Program-made: the position numbers and the translations under genes
Part shown: positions 36,834 through 44,798 of the stretch, piece after piece
Layout of the letters: each line of letters starts with the position of its first letter
Numbering within the stretch: the stretch's first letter is position 1
Source of the DNA: Comamonas sp. BIGb0152
GTDB taxonomy: Bacteria; Pseudomonadota; Gammaproteobacteria; Burkholderiales; Burkholderiaceae_C
Assembly: GCF_024809975.1 (NCBI RefSeq)
Contig: NZ_JANUDY010000002.1
Coordinates: 186,001 to 250,000 of the forward strand
DNA length: 64,000 nt
Reading direction: 5' to 3'
Notes under the pieces: generated by a model
Told to the model about the DNA's origin: nothing
Databases searched by the model: none
Seen by the model: only the letters and a program-made list of their open reading frames with translations

Positions 36834-37046
36834 ATGAATAAGCAAGAAGCGATTCAACTATTGGGTGGTTCAGTGGCGCTGGCCGCAGAGTCTATCGGAA
36901 TCAAATCACAGGCCATTTCCCAATGGCCCGACCCTCTAACTCCCAAGCTAGCCGACCGCGTTCAAGCTGCTTTGTGGCGCATGCATGTCGCAGGAGCAAC
37001 TTCAATTGAGCCTACTCCCAAGCGCAAGGAGGTGGCCCATGGTTAA
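36834..37046 (+). CDS. Cro/YdaS-type antirepressor
   Basis: This 70 aa protein is divergent from cI. MNKQEAIQLLGGSVALAAES and SQAISQWPDPLTPKLADRV are the helix-turn-helix of YdaS/Cro-like proteins. It should compete with CI at the intervening operators and start the lytic rightward programme. Its last codons overlap the next start. Confidence 0.9.
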   Translation: MNKQEAIQLLGGSVALAAESIGIKSQAISQWPDPLTPKLADRVQAALWRMHVAGATSIEPTPKRKEVAHG

Positions 37047-37455
37047 AAGCCTTATCACCCCTGAATCCATCAAGGCGAAAGCTGTTGATGTGCTCCGCCA
37101 ACTGGATGGCTTGTCATACGCGGACGCGACACATGCGCTGGAAGTAGCGCAGCGCACGATGGCTGCGGCCATCGAACGCTTGCACGAAGAACAGACCTTC
37201 AGCCCGCCGAAATTCAGGGATCCGGCGCTCCAGCCGGGGCTAGAAGAAGCCATGGCGAAGCACGAAGGAGTGCGGGAAGCGTTCGCCGCGATGACCTCGG
37301 AAGAGGTTATGGCTATTCGCCCAGTAAGCATTACCGAGTTGCCAAGTGGCGCCGCGTGCATTGATGTGGGTGGCTTCGTTATGCGCCTCAACAGTGAGGA
37401 GCTGAGCGCATTGATTGCATTGCTGAAATCGCCGCGCAAGCAAGGGGGCGACTAG
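37039..37455 (+). CDS. Hypothetical early phage protein, 138 aa
   Basis: Not recognised. AAGGAGG precedes the ATG at 37039, which overlaps the end of cro. The first half is helical with an HTH-like stretch (LSYADATHALEVAQRTMAAA), so a CII-like or other regulatory role is conceivable from position. The C-terminal half (GAACIDVGGFVMRLNSEELSAL, split) looks like a small beta fold. Confidence 0.75.
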   Translation: MVKSLITPESIKAKAVDVLRQLDGLSYADATHALEVAQRTMAAAIERLHEEQTFSPPKFRDPALQPGLEEAMAKHEGVREAFAAMTSEEVMAIRPVSITELPSGAACIDVGGFVMRLNSEELSALIALLKSPRKQGGD

Positions 37456-37664
37456 GTGTTTTCTCTGTATTCGTCCAAATTTCGAATGTGGTTGCCGAGC
37501 ATCTTGTGCAACCGGCGCATTGTGGCCTCCGACATGTGCAGAGAGCTGAACTCGGCGTTCAATTCGGATGGCTCTCGAACCGTGACTTTGACAAAGACTT
37601 CTGTCATCCCGTCTTTGTACGACGACGCATCGGCTGCTTCGAGATCGATATTGAATCGTTTCAT
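37452..37664 (-). CDS. Small antisense-strand phage protein, 70 aa
   Basis: Not recognised. A strong ribosome site (AGGAGGGG) precedes the ATG at 37664 (MKRFNIDLEAADASSY). It contains EVFVKVTVREPSELNAEF and MSEATMRRLHKMLG. It is transcribed against the rightward operon and meets the previous gene tail to tail. Its ribosome site can be buried in an 11-bp hairpin. Confidence 0.6.
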   Translation of the reverse strand: MKRFNIDLEAADASSYKDGMTEVFVKVTVREPSELNAEFSSLHMSEATMRRLHKMLGNHIRNLDEYRENT

Positions 37665-37670
37665 GTCTGC

Positions 37671-37718
37671 CCCTCCTGGGGATGGTAGTTGGGAAGCTTC
37701 CATTCTGCCCCAGGAGGG
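37671..37718 (-). promoter_or_regulatory. Hairpin that can hide the ribosome site of the 70-aa gene
   Basis: CCCTCCTGGGG (37671-37681) and CCCCAGGAGGG (37708-37718) are perfect complements. In minus-strand RNA the 3' arm contains the AGGAGG Shine-Dalgarno, seven to twelve bases before the start codon. Confidence 0.55.
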
Positions 37719-37871
37719 CGCGGGCACCACCGATCACAAAGCACCACCCTGACGCCGCACACGCCGCGACATAGCACGTCGAGCAGCACCGCTCACAGGC
37801 AGCTCAGATCCCGACACCTCTAACCGAAACACCGGCCGGGCAACACCGGCACTGTCTACCAGGATCAAGCA

Positions 37872-38141
37872 ATGACAGACAACTCCGAATCTCTGCAAAT
37901 GGCTCGGGCCCGCAACGAGGCTCGCGAAGACACCGAACTGCGCCTTGACATTCCCAAGTGGGTCATGGGCGTTATTGATGCCGAGGGCATCGTCCGTGGC
38001 AGTGCCTCCAGCCGCAAAGAGGTGGTCAACGAAATCTTGGCTTCGTGGGCAGAGCGAAAGGTCCATGACGCAACTGTAGTTCTCCGCCTGGCAAATGTGA
38101 ATCCGGCGCCTGCGGATTCGAAGGAGGGCAGTCATGGCTGA
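37872..38141 (+). CDS. Hypothetical early phage protein, 89 aa
   Basis: The middle of the protein (ELRLDIPKWVMGVIDAEGIV, SSRKEVVNEILASWAE) looks like a ribbon-helix-helix DNA-binding unit: a short strand followed by two helices. Function otherwise unknown. It overlaps the next start by 8 nt. Confidence 0.7.
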   Translation: MTDNSESLQMARARNEAREDTELRLDIPKWVMGVIDAEGIVRGSASSRKEVVNEILASWAERKVHDATVVLRLANVNPAPADSKEGSHG

Positions 38142-38322
38142 GTCCATCAAGACCCTTAGCCCCGACGTGCTCCATTCGCAGGCCACCCATGCCGCCGTGC
38201 AAGGCGTCCCGCTGGCTGAGGCAAACCACCACGAGCAAGGCACACCCTTGTGGCACCTGTTTAACAACGCATACCGCCAGGCGGCTCATGCGGCTGAATG
38301 TGAGGAGGTCGCGCATGCTTAA
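38134..38322 (+). CDS. Hypothetical phage protein, 62 aa
   Basis: Not recognised; histidine- and alanine-rich (SQATHAAVQGVPLAEANHH). AAGGAGG precedes the ATG. It overlaps the upstream gene and the next small frame, consistent with a tightly coupled rightward operon. Confidence 0.65.
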   Translation: MAESIKTLSPDVLHSQATHAAVQGVPLAEANHHEQGTPLWHLFNNAYRQAAHAAECEEVAHA

Positions 38323-38377
38323 GCAATTCGACTCTTTTGAGCCTGGGAGCAAGGCTCCTGGATGGGAGTGGGTATGA
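38315..38377 (+). CDS. Possible 20-aa coupling peptide
   Basis: GAGGAGG with good spacing precedes MLKQFDSFEPGSK, which ends WEWV with a TGA that overlaps the next ATG (ATGA). It may serve only to couple translation of the replication gene that follows. Confidence 0.4.
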   Translation: MLKQFDSFEPGSKAPGWEWV

Positions 38378-39252
38378 GCACGCAACTGCCATGGTTCCGT
38401 GCCTATACGGAAATGATCGATGACGAAAAGCTGCGCTTGCTGGCCTTCGAAGACCGCTGGCACTTCATGGCCCTGCTGTGCCTCAAAGGGCAGGGCGTTC
38501 TGGACGACGCTGGCCCTCTGCTGATGCGCAAGGTGGGCGTGAAGATGGGGATAGACACCCGCACGCTCGAAGAAGTGGCGCGCCGCCTGGCCGAGGTAGG
38601 TTTGATTGAGCGCGAGACGCTGCAGCCCCTCAACTGGGACACGCGCCAGATGCGCAGCGATGCCGATCCTACGGCGGCTGATCGCAAGCGCCGTCAACGT
38701 GCCAAAGCTAAGACTGGTGCGGCTTCCGAGAGCGTCACGGACGAGTCACGCGTGACCTGTCACGATGTCACGCGTACAGATATAGATACAGATAAAGATA
38801 AGAAAGAAGAAGTAGTTAAAGAACTAGAAGTAGTTGGTGGTGGCCCTGCCGCTGCTGACCCTCCGCCTGCGGCTCCGGCAAAAAGGCCAAAGACCGCTAC
38901 CGCTACCCGCTTGCCTGATGACTGGACCCTGCTGAAAGCCTGGGGCGATTGGGCATTGCAGGCACGGCCCGACATGTCTCCCGACGACGTGCGCCGAGAG
39001 GCTGATTGCTTCGCTGATTTCTGGCGCGCGAAGGCAGGTGCCGATGCCAAAAAACTGGACTGGGCGGCGACCTGGCGCAACTGGATTCGCCGCTGCGATG
39101 GCCCGAAGCCCAGTTTCCGAGGCGGGGCCCACGCCCCCGCAACCCCCCTGAACAAGCAAGAGGCACTGGAGGCACGAAACCGCGCTGTCGGCCAGTCCTG
39201 GGTGGACAAGATGCGCGGTGGCCGGTCTATGGGAGGTGCTGCAAATGCGTGA
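38374..39252 (+). CDS. DnaT/phage replisome-organiser-like replication protein
   Basis: The protein (292 aa) begins with the N-terminal domain of phage replication initiators (LPWFRAYTEMIDDEKLRLLA; LEEVARRLAEVGLIERETL is winged-helix-like). A basic linker (DRKRRQRAKAKTG) and a C-terminal DnaT-like ssDNA-binding domain (LPDDWTLLKAWGDWALQA; WAATWRNWIRRCDG) follow. It probably loads the host helicase at the phage origin. The A-rich, low-complexity stretch at 38770-38830 within the gene (GATAAAGATAAGAAAGAAG) is a candidate origin region. The start overlaps a 20-aa peptide. Confidence 0.8.
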   Translation: MSTQLPWFRAYTEMIDDEKLRLLAFEDRWHFMALLCLKGQGVLDDAGPLLMRKVGVKMGIDTRTLEEVARRLAEVGLIERETLQPLNWDTRQMRSDADPTAADRKRRQRAKAKTGAASESVTDESRVTCHDVTRTDIDTDKDKKEEVVKELEVVGGGPAAADPPPAAPAKRPKTATATRLPDDWTLLKAWGDWALQARPDMSPDDVRREADCFADFWRAKAGADAKKLDWAATWRNWIRRCDGPKPSFRGGAHAPATPLNKQEALEARNRAVGQSWVDKMRGGRSMGGAANA

Positions 39253-39901
39253 ATCCGAACTGGAAGGGTTTCGCGACCTCCTTACCGACGTGATGGCCTA
39301 CTACGGCAAGGACTGCAGCGAGTTCATGCTCACCGTCTGGTGGGAAGCGCTGCGTTCATTCGAGATGGAGCAGATCAGCTCGTCGCTGCGTCGGCATGCG
39401 ACGGATCCAGAGCGCGGACGGTTCGCGCCCCGTGTGGCGGACATCATCCGGGTACTGCAGGGCACCACGACAGACCGCGCTGCGCTGGCCTGGGGCAAGG
39501 TGCTGGGCGCCATGTCCGCTGTCGGCGCATACACCGATGTGGTGTTTGATGATCCTGCAATCCATGCTGCCATCGAGGACCTGGGCGGCTGGCCAAAGGT
39601 GTGCCGCACCGAGACTGCAGAGCTGTCCTACCTGCAGCACCGCTTCCAGGAGGCACACCGAGCATATACCGAGCGCGGGCAGTTTGAGTACATGCGCCGT
39701 CTGCCGGGCGACCGCTCTCCAGACCATGAGTACACCAGCCATGGGCTGAAGCTCCCGAGGCCTGCGCTGGTAGGGGTTCGTGAAAAGGCCATTGCAGTGC
39801 TGCAGAACGGCAATGCCGGCGGCAAGACGCTGATCACTTCGCTGCCAGCACATGCTATGCACTTGCTGGCCAACGCCTCTGGTCAGGAGCTGCAAGCATG
39901 A
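39245..39901 (+). CDS. DUF6475-type phage replication-associated protein
   Basis: The protein (218 aa) starts at 39245 behind GGGAGG and overlaps the previous stop. The DUF6475 pattern is clear: VWWEALRSFEMEQISSSLRR, GRFAPRVADIIRVLQG, ALAWGKVLGAMSAVGAYTDV, DLGGWPKVC. These proteins sit beside initiators in Burkholderiales phages in the lambda P position; a helicase-loading role is an inference. Confidence 0.8.
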   Translation: MRESELEGFRDLLTDVMAYYGKDCSEFMLTVWWEALRSFEMEQISSSLRRHATDPERGRFAPRVADIIRVLQGTTTDRAALAWGKVLGAMSAVGAYTDVVFDDPAIHAAIEDLGGWPKVCRTETAELSYLQHRFQEAHRAYTERGQFEYMRRLPGDRSPDHEYTSHGLKLPRPALVGVREKAIAVLQNGNAGGKTLITSLPAHAMHLLANASGQELQA

Positions 39902-40146
39902 CAGCGCCCACTGCTCGCCAGCTGGAGGTGATGGGTTTCATGCGCACTTTCCTGATCGAAAACGACGAAATGCCGCCCATGTGGGCCGTGGCCAAGCACT
40001 TCAGTTTCCGTTCCGAAAACGCCGCCCAGTGCCACGTCGATGCGTTGAAGCGCAGGGGCTACCTGGAAGCCAATGCTACTGGGGAGGTGAAATTTTTGAG
40101 GGGCCGAGTGCCAGCGACAGCGAGAAAGCGGGGATGTGATGAATGA
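39898..40146 (+). CDS. LexA-N-like winged-helix phage protein, 82 aa
   Basis: The chain APTARQLEVMGFMRTFLIEN followed by MPPMWAVAKHFSFRSENAAQ and LKRRGYLEAN is the LexA DNA-binding-domain layout without a protease domain. It is a likely small regulator. It starts in an ATGA overlap with the preceding gene. Confidence 0.75.
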   Translation: MTAPTARQLEVMGFMRTFLIENDEMPPMWAVAKHFSFRSENAAQCHVDALKRRGYLEANATGEVKFLRGRVPATARKRGCDE

Positions 40147-40352
40147 GCGAATTTCAGAAAGCACGCGACTGGCTGGTGACGCTGGCAATGACGCCGGGAT
40201 GGTGGCACTACAGCAGGGAGCAGGCCGCCCAGCTGGAGAACGACTTGCAAGCGGCCGGGGCTTGGACGGGGATGCGGGAGGCTGTGCGGGCCCAGCTCAG
40301 GGCCAAGGGGTATCGGCCGCCGCCTGCGGAGCTGGAGCAGATGTGGCGATAG
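40143..40352 (+). CDS. Hypothetical phage protein, 69 aa
   Basis: Not recognised; tryptophan-rich N-terminal half (ARDWLVTLAMTPGWWHYSRE) and a basic helix. It overlaps both neighbours by a few bases. Confidence 0.7.
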   Translation: MSEFQKARDWLVTLAMTPGWWHYSREQAAQLENDLQAAGAWTGMREAVRAQLRAKGYRPPPAELEQMWR

Positions 40353-40693
40353 CTCGGGTGACGCTACCCTGGCCACCAAAGGACCTCAGCCCCAATGCGC
40401 GCCTGCACTGGGCCCGTGTGGCCAAGGCCAAAAAGGCCTACCGGCACGCATGCGCCCAGCAAGCGCTGGTGCAGGGTGTCCGCCGCCTGACCGCCGGCAA
40501 ACTGCACCTCTCCCTCACGTTCTACCCGCCATCGCGCCGCGCCTTTGACCTCGATAACTCACTGGCGCGCATGAAGTCTGGCCTCGACGGCCTGGCCGAT
40601 GTGCTAGGAGTGGACGACAAGCACTGGAGCCTGAGCATTGCCCGTGCTGATCAGATCGGCGGCATGGTGAAAGTTGAGGTGCGCCATGGCTGA
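40343..40693 (+). CDS. rusA: RusA-family Holliday junction resolvase
   Basis: The protein is 116 aa from the GTG at 40343, chosen because GGAG lies just upstream; much of the longer open frame is out-of-frame translation of the previous gene. The RusA core is present: LPWPPKDLSPNARLHW, LSLTFYPPSRRAFDLDNSLA and GLADVLGVDD, with the aspartates (DLDN and DD) that bind magnesium. It resolves four-way junctions arising in phage replication and recombination. Confidence 0.88.
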   Translation: MAIARVTLPWPPKDLSPNARLHWARVAKAKKAYRHACAQQALVQGVRRLTAGKLHLSLTFYPPSRRAFDLDNSLARMKSGLDGLADVLGVDDKHWSLSIARADQIGGMVKVEVRHG

Positions 40694-41186
40694 GCTGGCA
40701 TTCCGCGCCGAGTGGCACACCGCCGACCAGGGTCGGGCTAATTGCCGGGGCTCTTTTCTGCCATGGGTGGGTGAGCAGTTGGCCGCCGGCCGCGCGCTGG
40801 TGATCGAGGCGCGCCTCTGGGAGGACGCCAAGACCGACCGCCAGCGCAAGTATTACCACGGCGTGGTGCTCAAGACCATCGCACAGCAGGCGCGCCCGAC
40901 CGGGCAGGGGTTCGACCTAAAGACCTGGAAGGAGCATTTCCGCGTGGAGTTCCTGGGGCACAAGACGGTCACCACGGTGAACCCGCTCACCGGCCGCAAG
41001 TCGCGCCGCCGCCAGCGCATCAGCACTGAAGACCTGGGCATCCGGGCCTACAGCAAGCTGATCGACAGGGTGCAGGCTTTCGCGGCTACCGAGTTGAAGG
41101 TCACGTTCCCGGCGACCTATGACCAGTGGGAGGCGGCCATTGCCCGCGGCGAAGTGGATCCAGACACCGGGGAGATTCTGGGATGA
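40686..41186 (+). CDS. ninB: NinB-family recombination protein
   Basis: The protein is 166 aa from the ATG at 40686. It has NinB (lambda Orf) features: KTDRQRKYYHGVVLKTIA, FDLKTWKEHFRVEFLGHKTV, STEDLGIRAYSKLIDRVQAF. NinB binds single-stranded DNA and SSB and assists recombinase loading. It overlaps rusA and the next gene, as in the nin region of lambdoid phages. Confidence 0.88.
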   Translation: MAELAFRAEWHTADQGRANCRGSFLPWVGEQLAAGRALVIEARLWEDAKTDRQRKYYHGVVLKTIAQQARPTGQGFDLKTWKEHFRVEFLGHKTVTTVNPLTGRKSRRRQRISTEDLGIRAYSKLIDRVQAFAATELKVTFPATYDQWEAAIARGEVDPDTGEILG

Positions 41187-41641
41187 AGCGCAGCGGATTC
41201 AAGTCCCGAACCTGGGCGCCGACAGCCAAGGCTGCGCACCAACCTCTGGCCAGCGCGCCAAACTATGCGCCCGCGACCGACACAGCCGCACCGGTGGCAA
41301 AGGGCGAGTTCCTGCGCCATGAGAGCTACCGCCGCGCCGTGGCAAGCCTCCCATGCTGCGCATGCGGAATCGTGGGATACAGCCAGGCCGCGCACGCCAA
41401 CCACGGCAAGGGCGCTGGCCTCAAGACTGATGACCGCACCTGTTTTGCGCTGTGCTGCGACCGTCCAGGCGTGAAGGGGTGCCACCCGAAGTTCGACCAA
41501 TACGAGCTCTACCCCAAGGCTGCCGCCGCCCTGGTGGCCGAAGCCTGGGGCTCCGACACCCGCCGCAAGATCGAGATGAAGGGCCAGTGGCCTGCAGATC
41601 TCCCGAAGTGGCCGACAGATCAAAACACATTGCAAGACTGA
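41183..41641 (+). CDS. HNH-like / DUF1364-type zinc nuclease
   Basis: The protein is 152 aa from the ATG at 41183 (ATGA overlap with ninB). The centre shows cysteine pairs and histidines (SLPCCACGIVGYSQAAHAN, FALCCDRPGVKGCHPKFDQ) in the arrangement of Ref/YbcO/DUF1364-like phage nucleases. Such genes occur in nin regions beside rusA and ninB. Exact activity is not established. Confidence 0.75.
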   Translation: MKRSGFKSRTWAPTAKAAHQPLASAPNYAPATDTAAPVAKGEFLRHESYRRAVASLPCCACGIVGYSQAAHANHGKGAGLKTDDRTCFALCCDRPGVKGCHPKFDQYELYPKAAAALVAEAWGSDTRRKIEMKGQWPADLPKWPTDQNTLQD

Positions 41642-41654
41642 GAAGGGGAAAACC

Positions 41655-42188
41655 ATGACCGAAAAGCAAACCATCAGCCAGGAACGCACCACCGGCCAAA
41701 TCATCTTTGACACCCTGCAGGACTTGCACCAGCAAGGGCAGGTGGCCACCAGGGAGCTGCTTTGCGACCTGACCGGCTTCAAGATGACCATCGTGGACGA
41801 CCACGTCAGTCGCATGATCGAGAACGGTCGGGTGCATCGCCTGCGCGCCGGCGTGTTCACCCTGGTGGCGGCCATGCCAGAACCCCGGGCCATCTCTATG
41901 ACCCGTATGGGCGACGGCACCACCATCTTGGAGATTGGCGAGTGCGTGGTGCACATCTACCCGCGCGAGCGCCGCGAGCTGGCAACCATGCTGGTGGGCG
42001 ATGCCGTCCAATACAGCAACATTCAGGCCGGCGTAGAGGCTGGAGTCCTGGCCACCGAGCTTTCGGCGGACCTGTTGGCGACCAAGCGGGAGATGGGTAA
42101 CCGCATTGTTGACCTGGAGAAGCAGCTCGCCGCCACCCGGGCTCAGCAGCGCCAGGGTGAGAACCAGCTGAACCTCATCGGGGGCTGA
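41655..42188 (+). CDS. Hypothetical phage protein with HTH-like N-terminus, 177 aa
   Basis: The first 70 residues form a winged-helix-like unit (TGQIIFDTLQDLHQQGQVAT, FKMTIVDDHVSRMIENGRV). A beta segment (GDGTTILEIGECVVHIYP) and a C-terminal coiled coil (EMGNRIVDLEKQLAATRAQQ) follow. It is the last gene before the late region, so a late-gene regulator is possible; this is position-based inference. Confidence 0.7.
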   Translation: MTEKQTISQERTTGQIIFDTLQDLHQQGQVATRELLCDLTGFKMTIVDDHVSRMIENGRVHRLRAGVFTLVAAMPEPRAISMTRMGDGTTILEIGECVVHIYPRERRELATMLVGDAVQYSNIQAGVEAGVLATELSADLLATKREMGNRIVDLEKQLAATRAQQRQGENQLNLIGG

Positions 42189-42208
42189 TCCGCACCGAAA
42201 CCCCGGAA

Positions 42209-42254
42209 TGTAAAGCCGCCGCAAGCTATCTGGACTATAGTGCGGCGCTTTACA
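42209..42254 (+). promoter_or_regulatory. Hairpin between the early and packaging genes
   Basis: TGTAAAGCCGCCGCA pairs with TGCGGCGCTTTACA at 42241-42254, with a single bulged C, around a 17-base loop. No T-run follows, so it may be a processing site, a weak terminator or a regulator-binding site. Confidence 0.5.
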
Positions 42255-42269
42255 TAACTGGAGTGGGTG

Positions 42270-42869
42270 ATGGAAATGGAGAGCAACGCGTCGGTCGATG
42301 CCGCCGAACAACTTCAAAAACTTGAAGCAAGGGTTCGTTCGTGGAAGAAGTGGGTTTCCGGGATCGCTGCATGTCTGATTGGCGCATATCTGATTTATTT
42401 CGGCCTGATCCTTGGCCAGAATCCAGCGACAGATTCGGATAAGTGGGGAGCCTTTGGCGATTTCATCGGTGGAGTGCTGAACCCGATCGTGGCCTTTGCT
42501 GCCTTCTTCTGGCTGACTGAGTCAGTGAAGATTCAAAAGGAAGAGCTTGCGAAGGCGCATGCTGCGTTATCAAATGCGAACAAAGCTCAAGAAAAGTTGG
42601 TGGAAAATGGTCGGAACTCAGAAAAATTGGCTGCACTAAATGCACTGATCAATGCGAACTATTCGAAGTTGAAGTCGCTTAATGAGCGCATTCAAGAGAT
42701 GGATCGCGCCATAAGGACTGGACAGACCGTGGCAGGGGCAGGAGTGGCTGTAGGGTCCGTCATGGCTGAACAACAAGAGGTCATTGGTAAAGCGACTGCA
42801 CTTGAGAAGCTGATCGATAGTTTGCACGAGGAGTTGCAAGCTATTTACGAGAGCACGAAATCAAACTAA
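42270..42869 (+). CDS. putAbiC-like membrane protein
   Basis: The protein (199 aa) has two membrane helices (WVSGIAACLIGAYLIYFGLI; IVAFAAFFWLTESVKI) flanking the conserved WGAFGDFIGGVLNP loop, then a cytoplasmic coiled coil. The loop and following helix are the hallmark of the putative phage-abortive-infection family putAbiC and related membrane proteins. The gene is A/T-richer than its neighbours and sits alone between the nin-like region and the terminase, a common site for moron genes. The abortive-infection role is inferred from family naming only. Confidence 0.6.
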   Translation: MEMESNASVDAAEQLQKLEARVRSWKKWVSGIAACLIGAYLIYFGLILGQNPATDSDKWGAFGDFIGGVLNPIVAFAAFFWLTESVKIQKEELAKAHAALSNANKAQEKLVENGRNSEKLAALNALINANYSKLKSLNERIQEMDRAIRTGQTVAGAGVAVGSVMAEQQEVIGKATALEKLIDSLHEELQAIYESTKSN

Positions 42870-42933
42870 GCCATGTGAAGACATCCCCCTCGTAGGGTTC
42901 GACTCTTCGGCCCCATCCTCTAACACTGAGGAG

Positions 42934-43527
42934 ATGGCAACTCAAAAGCCAGGCGCGAAGCCTGCAACCTCCAAGAAATCAAGCACCAAGCCCGCTGCCA
43001 AGAAAAAGGCAGTAGGCGGTGCTGCGTCTGCTCGCCCGCCTCATGCGCTTGACCGATCAGTCATCGATACCGTCCTGGAGAAGCTGGTAGAGGGCAACAG
43101 CCTGCGATCCATCTGCGCCGAGAAAGGCATGCCCGCCATGGCGACCTTCATGCGCTGGTTGGCAGAAGAGGGGGAAGAGGGCGACAAGCTCCGAGAGCGC
43201 TACGCGCACGCGCGCGAGGCCCAGGCAGAAACCATCGCAGAAGACATCCTGACCATTGCTGATGAAGAGTGCACGATGGTGAAGGCCAGCAAGCACGGTA
43301 GCAGCGATGACGGCGACGGTGAGACTGAGGTCATCTTTGACGCTACAGCCGTTGCCCGCAACCGCCTGCGTGTGGATGCCCGCAAGTGGCTGCTGTCCAA
43401 GCTGGTCCCCAAGAAGTACGGCGACAAGGTGCAAGCCGAGCACAGCGGACCAGGCGGCGCGCCAATCGCAATCCAGTCTACGGTCACGTTCGTTGATGCG
43501 CCGGCACGCGAGGAAGGCGACGAATGA
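42934..43527 (+). CDS. Terminase small subunit
   Basis: The protein (197 aa) has a lysine-rich N-terminus (KKSSTKPAAKKKAVGG), a terminase small-subunit helical domain (LEKLVEGNSLRSICAEKGMP; ATFMRWLAEEGEEGDKL), the RVDARKWLLSKLVPKKYGD motif typical of DUF-type TerS, and a short tail. It recognises the packaging site. It overlaps the large subunit by 4 nt. Confidence 0.88.
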   Translation: MATQKPGAKPATSKKSSTKPAAKKKAVGGAASARPPHALDRSVIDTVLEKLVEGNSLRSICAEKGMPAMATFMRWLAEEGEEGDKLRERYAHAREAQAETIAEDILTIADEECTMVKASKHGSSDDGDGETEVIFDATAVARNRLRVDARKWLLSKLVPKKYGDKVQAEHSGPGGAPIAIQSTVTFVDAPAREEGDE

Positions 43528-44798
43528 ACGCCCCACTGTCCATCAGCGTCCAGATTCCGGCCAAGCTCGCAGGCCTGTACAAGCCCTGCCGGTACAAGGT
43601 GATGAAGGGCGGCCGTGGCGGCGGTAAGTCGCACGGCGTGGCTGAGGTGCTGCTGGAGAAGGGCGCCCGCAACCCGCTGCGCATCCTGTGTGCCCGCGAA
43701 ATCCAGAAGTCCATGCGCGATTCCGTGCACCGGCTGCTCAAGGACAAGATCGTCAAGCTGGGCCTGCAGGCGTTCTATGAGGTGCTGGACACCGAGATCC
43801 GGGGCGCCAACGGCACCCTGATCGTGTTCTCCGGCCTGCAGAGCCACACCGTGGACTCGATCAAGTCCTTTGAAGGTGTGGACCTGGTGTGGATTGAAGA
43901 AGCCCACGGGGTAGGCAAGAAGTCCTGGGACACCCTGACACCCACCATCCGCAAGGACGGCAGCGAGATCTGGCTGACCCTCAATCCGGACATGGAGACG
44001 GACGAAACCTACCAGAGGTTCATCGCTACCCCATCGGGTGACACCTGGGTGTGCGACATCAACTGGCGTGACAACCCCTGGTTTCCGGATGTGCTGAACG
44101 AGGAGCGCCTCAAGGCCAAGCGCTCCATGCTCAAGGAAGACTATGAACACATCTGGGAAGGCAAAGCGCGCCGTGTGGCGGCCGGAGCGATCTACCGGCA
44201 CGAGATTGAGACCCTCTACTTAGAAAACCGCGCTCGCGACGTTCCATATGACCCGCTGCTGCCTGTCCACACCGTATGGGATCTGGGGTGGAATGACGCC
44301 ATGACTATTGGCATGGTCCAGCGCGGTCCGCACGATGTCCGATTGATCGACTACATCGAGGACAGCCACCGGACATTGGATTGGTATGTCGCTCAGCTGG
44401 AGAAGCGCTCCTATCGCTGGGGCACAGACTTCCTGCCGCATGACGGGCGAGCCCGTAATTTCCAAACTGGCCAGAGCACGCAGGAGCAACTGCAGTCGAT
44501 GGGGCGCAAGAGCGTAGTAGTACAGGCGCAGACCAGCGTGGAAGAGGGCATCAAAGCCGCACGCATGATGTTTCCGCGCTGCTACTTCGACAAGACCAAG
44601 ACAGCCCGCCTTCTGGAATGCCTCAAGCGCTATCAGCGCCAAATCCATACGCAAACGAACGAGCCAATGGGGCCGCTACATGATGAGTACAGCCACGGGG
44701 CAGACATGTTCCGCTACGTGGGCCAAGCTGTTCCAGTCATGGAGACAACCTTTGGTCACCAGTACGAAGAACCCGAAGAATCCGATTGGAGGCTATGA
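43524..44798 (+). CDS. Terminase large subunit
   Basis: The protein (424 aa) has the ATPase with Walker A (MKGGRGGGKSHG) and Walker B plus catalytic acid (DLVWIEEAHG), and an RNase H-fold nuclease with acidic residues in TVWDLGWND, DFLPHD and HGADMFRY. It is the motor and cutter that packages DNA through the portal. The type resembles Terminase_3 (PBSX/P22-like headful enzymes). Confidence 0.95.
   Translation: MNAPLSISVQIPAKLAGLYKPCRYKVMKGGRGGGKSHGVAEVLLEKGARNPLRILCAREIQKSMRDSVHRLLKDKIVKLGLQAFYEVLDTEIRGANGTLIVFSGLQSHTVDSIKSFEGVDLVWIEEAHGVGKKSWDTLTPTIRKDGSEIWLTLNPDMETDETYQRFIATPSGDTWVCDINWRDNPWFPDVLNEERLKAKRSMLKEDYEHIWEGKARRVAAGAIYRHEIETLYLENRARDVPYDPLLPVHTVWDLGWNDAMTIGMVQRGPHDVRLIDYIEDSHRTLDWYVAQLEKRSYRWGTDFLPHDGRARNFQTGQSTQEQLQSMGRKSVVVQAQTSVEEGIKAARMMFPRCYFDKTKTARLLECLKRYQRQIHTQTNEPMGPLHDEYSHGADMFRYVGQAVPVMETTFGHQYEEPEESDWRL

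Noticed and set aside
38770..38830. A-rich stretch inside the DnaT-like gene considered as iterons of an origin
   Set aside because: Only loose GATA-type repetition is visible; no clear iterons, so it is mentioned in the gene entry and not called as an origin.
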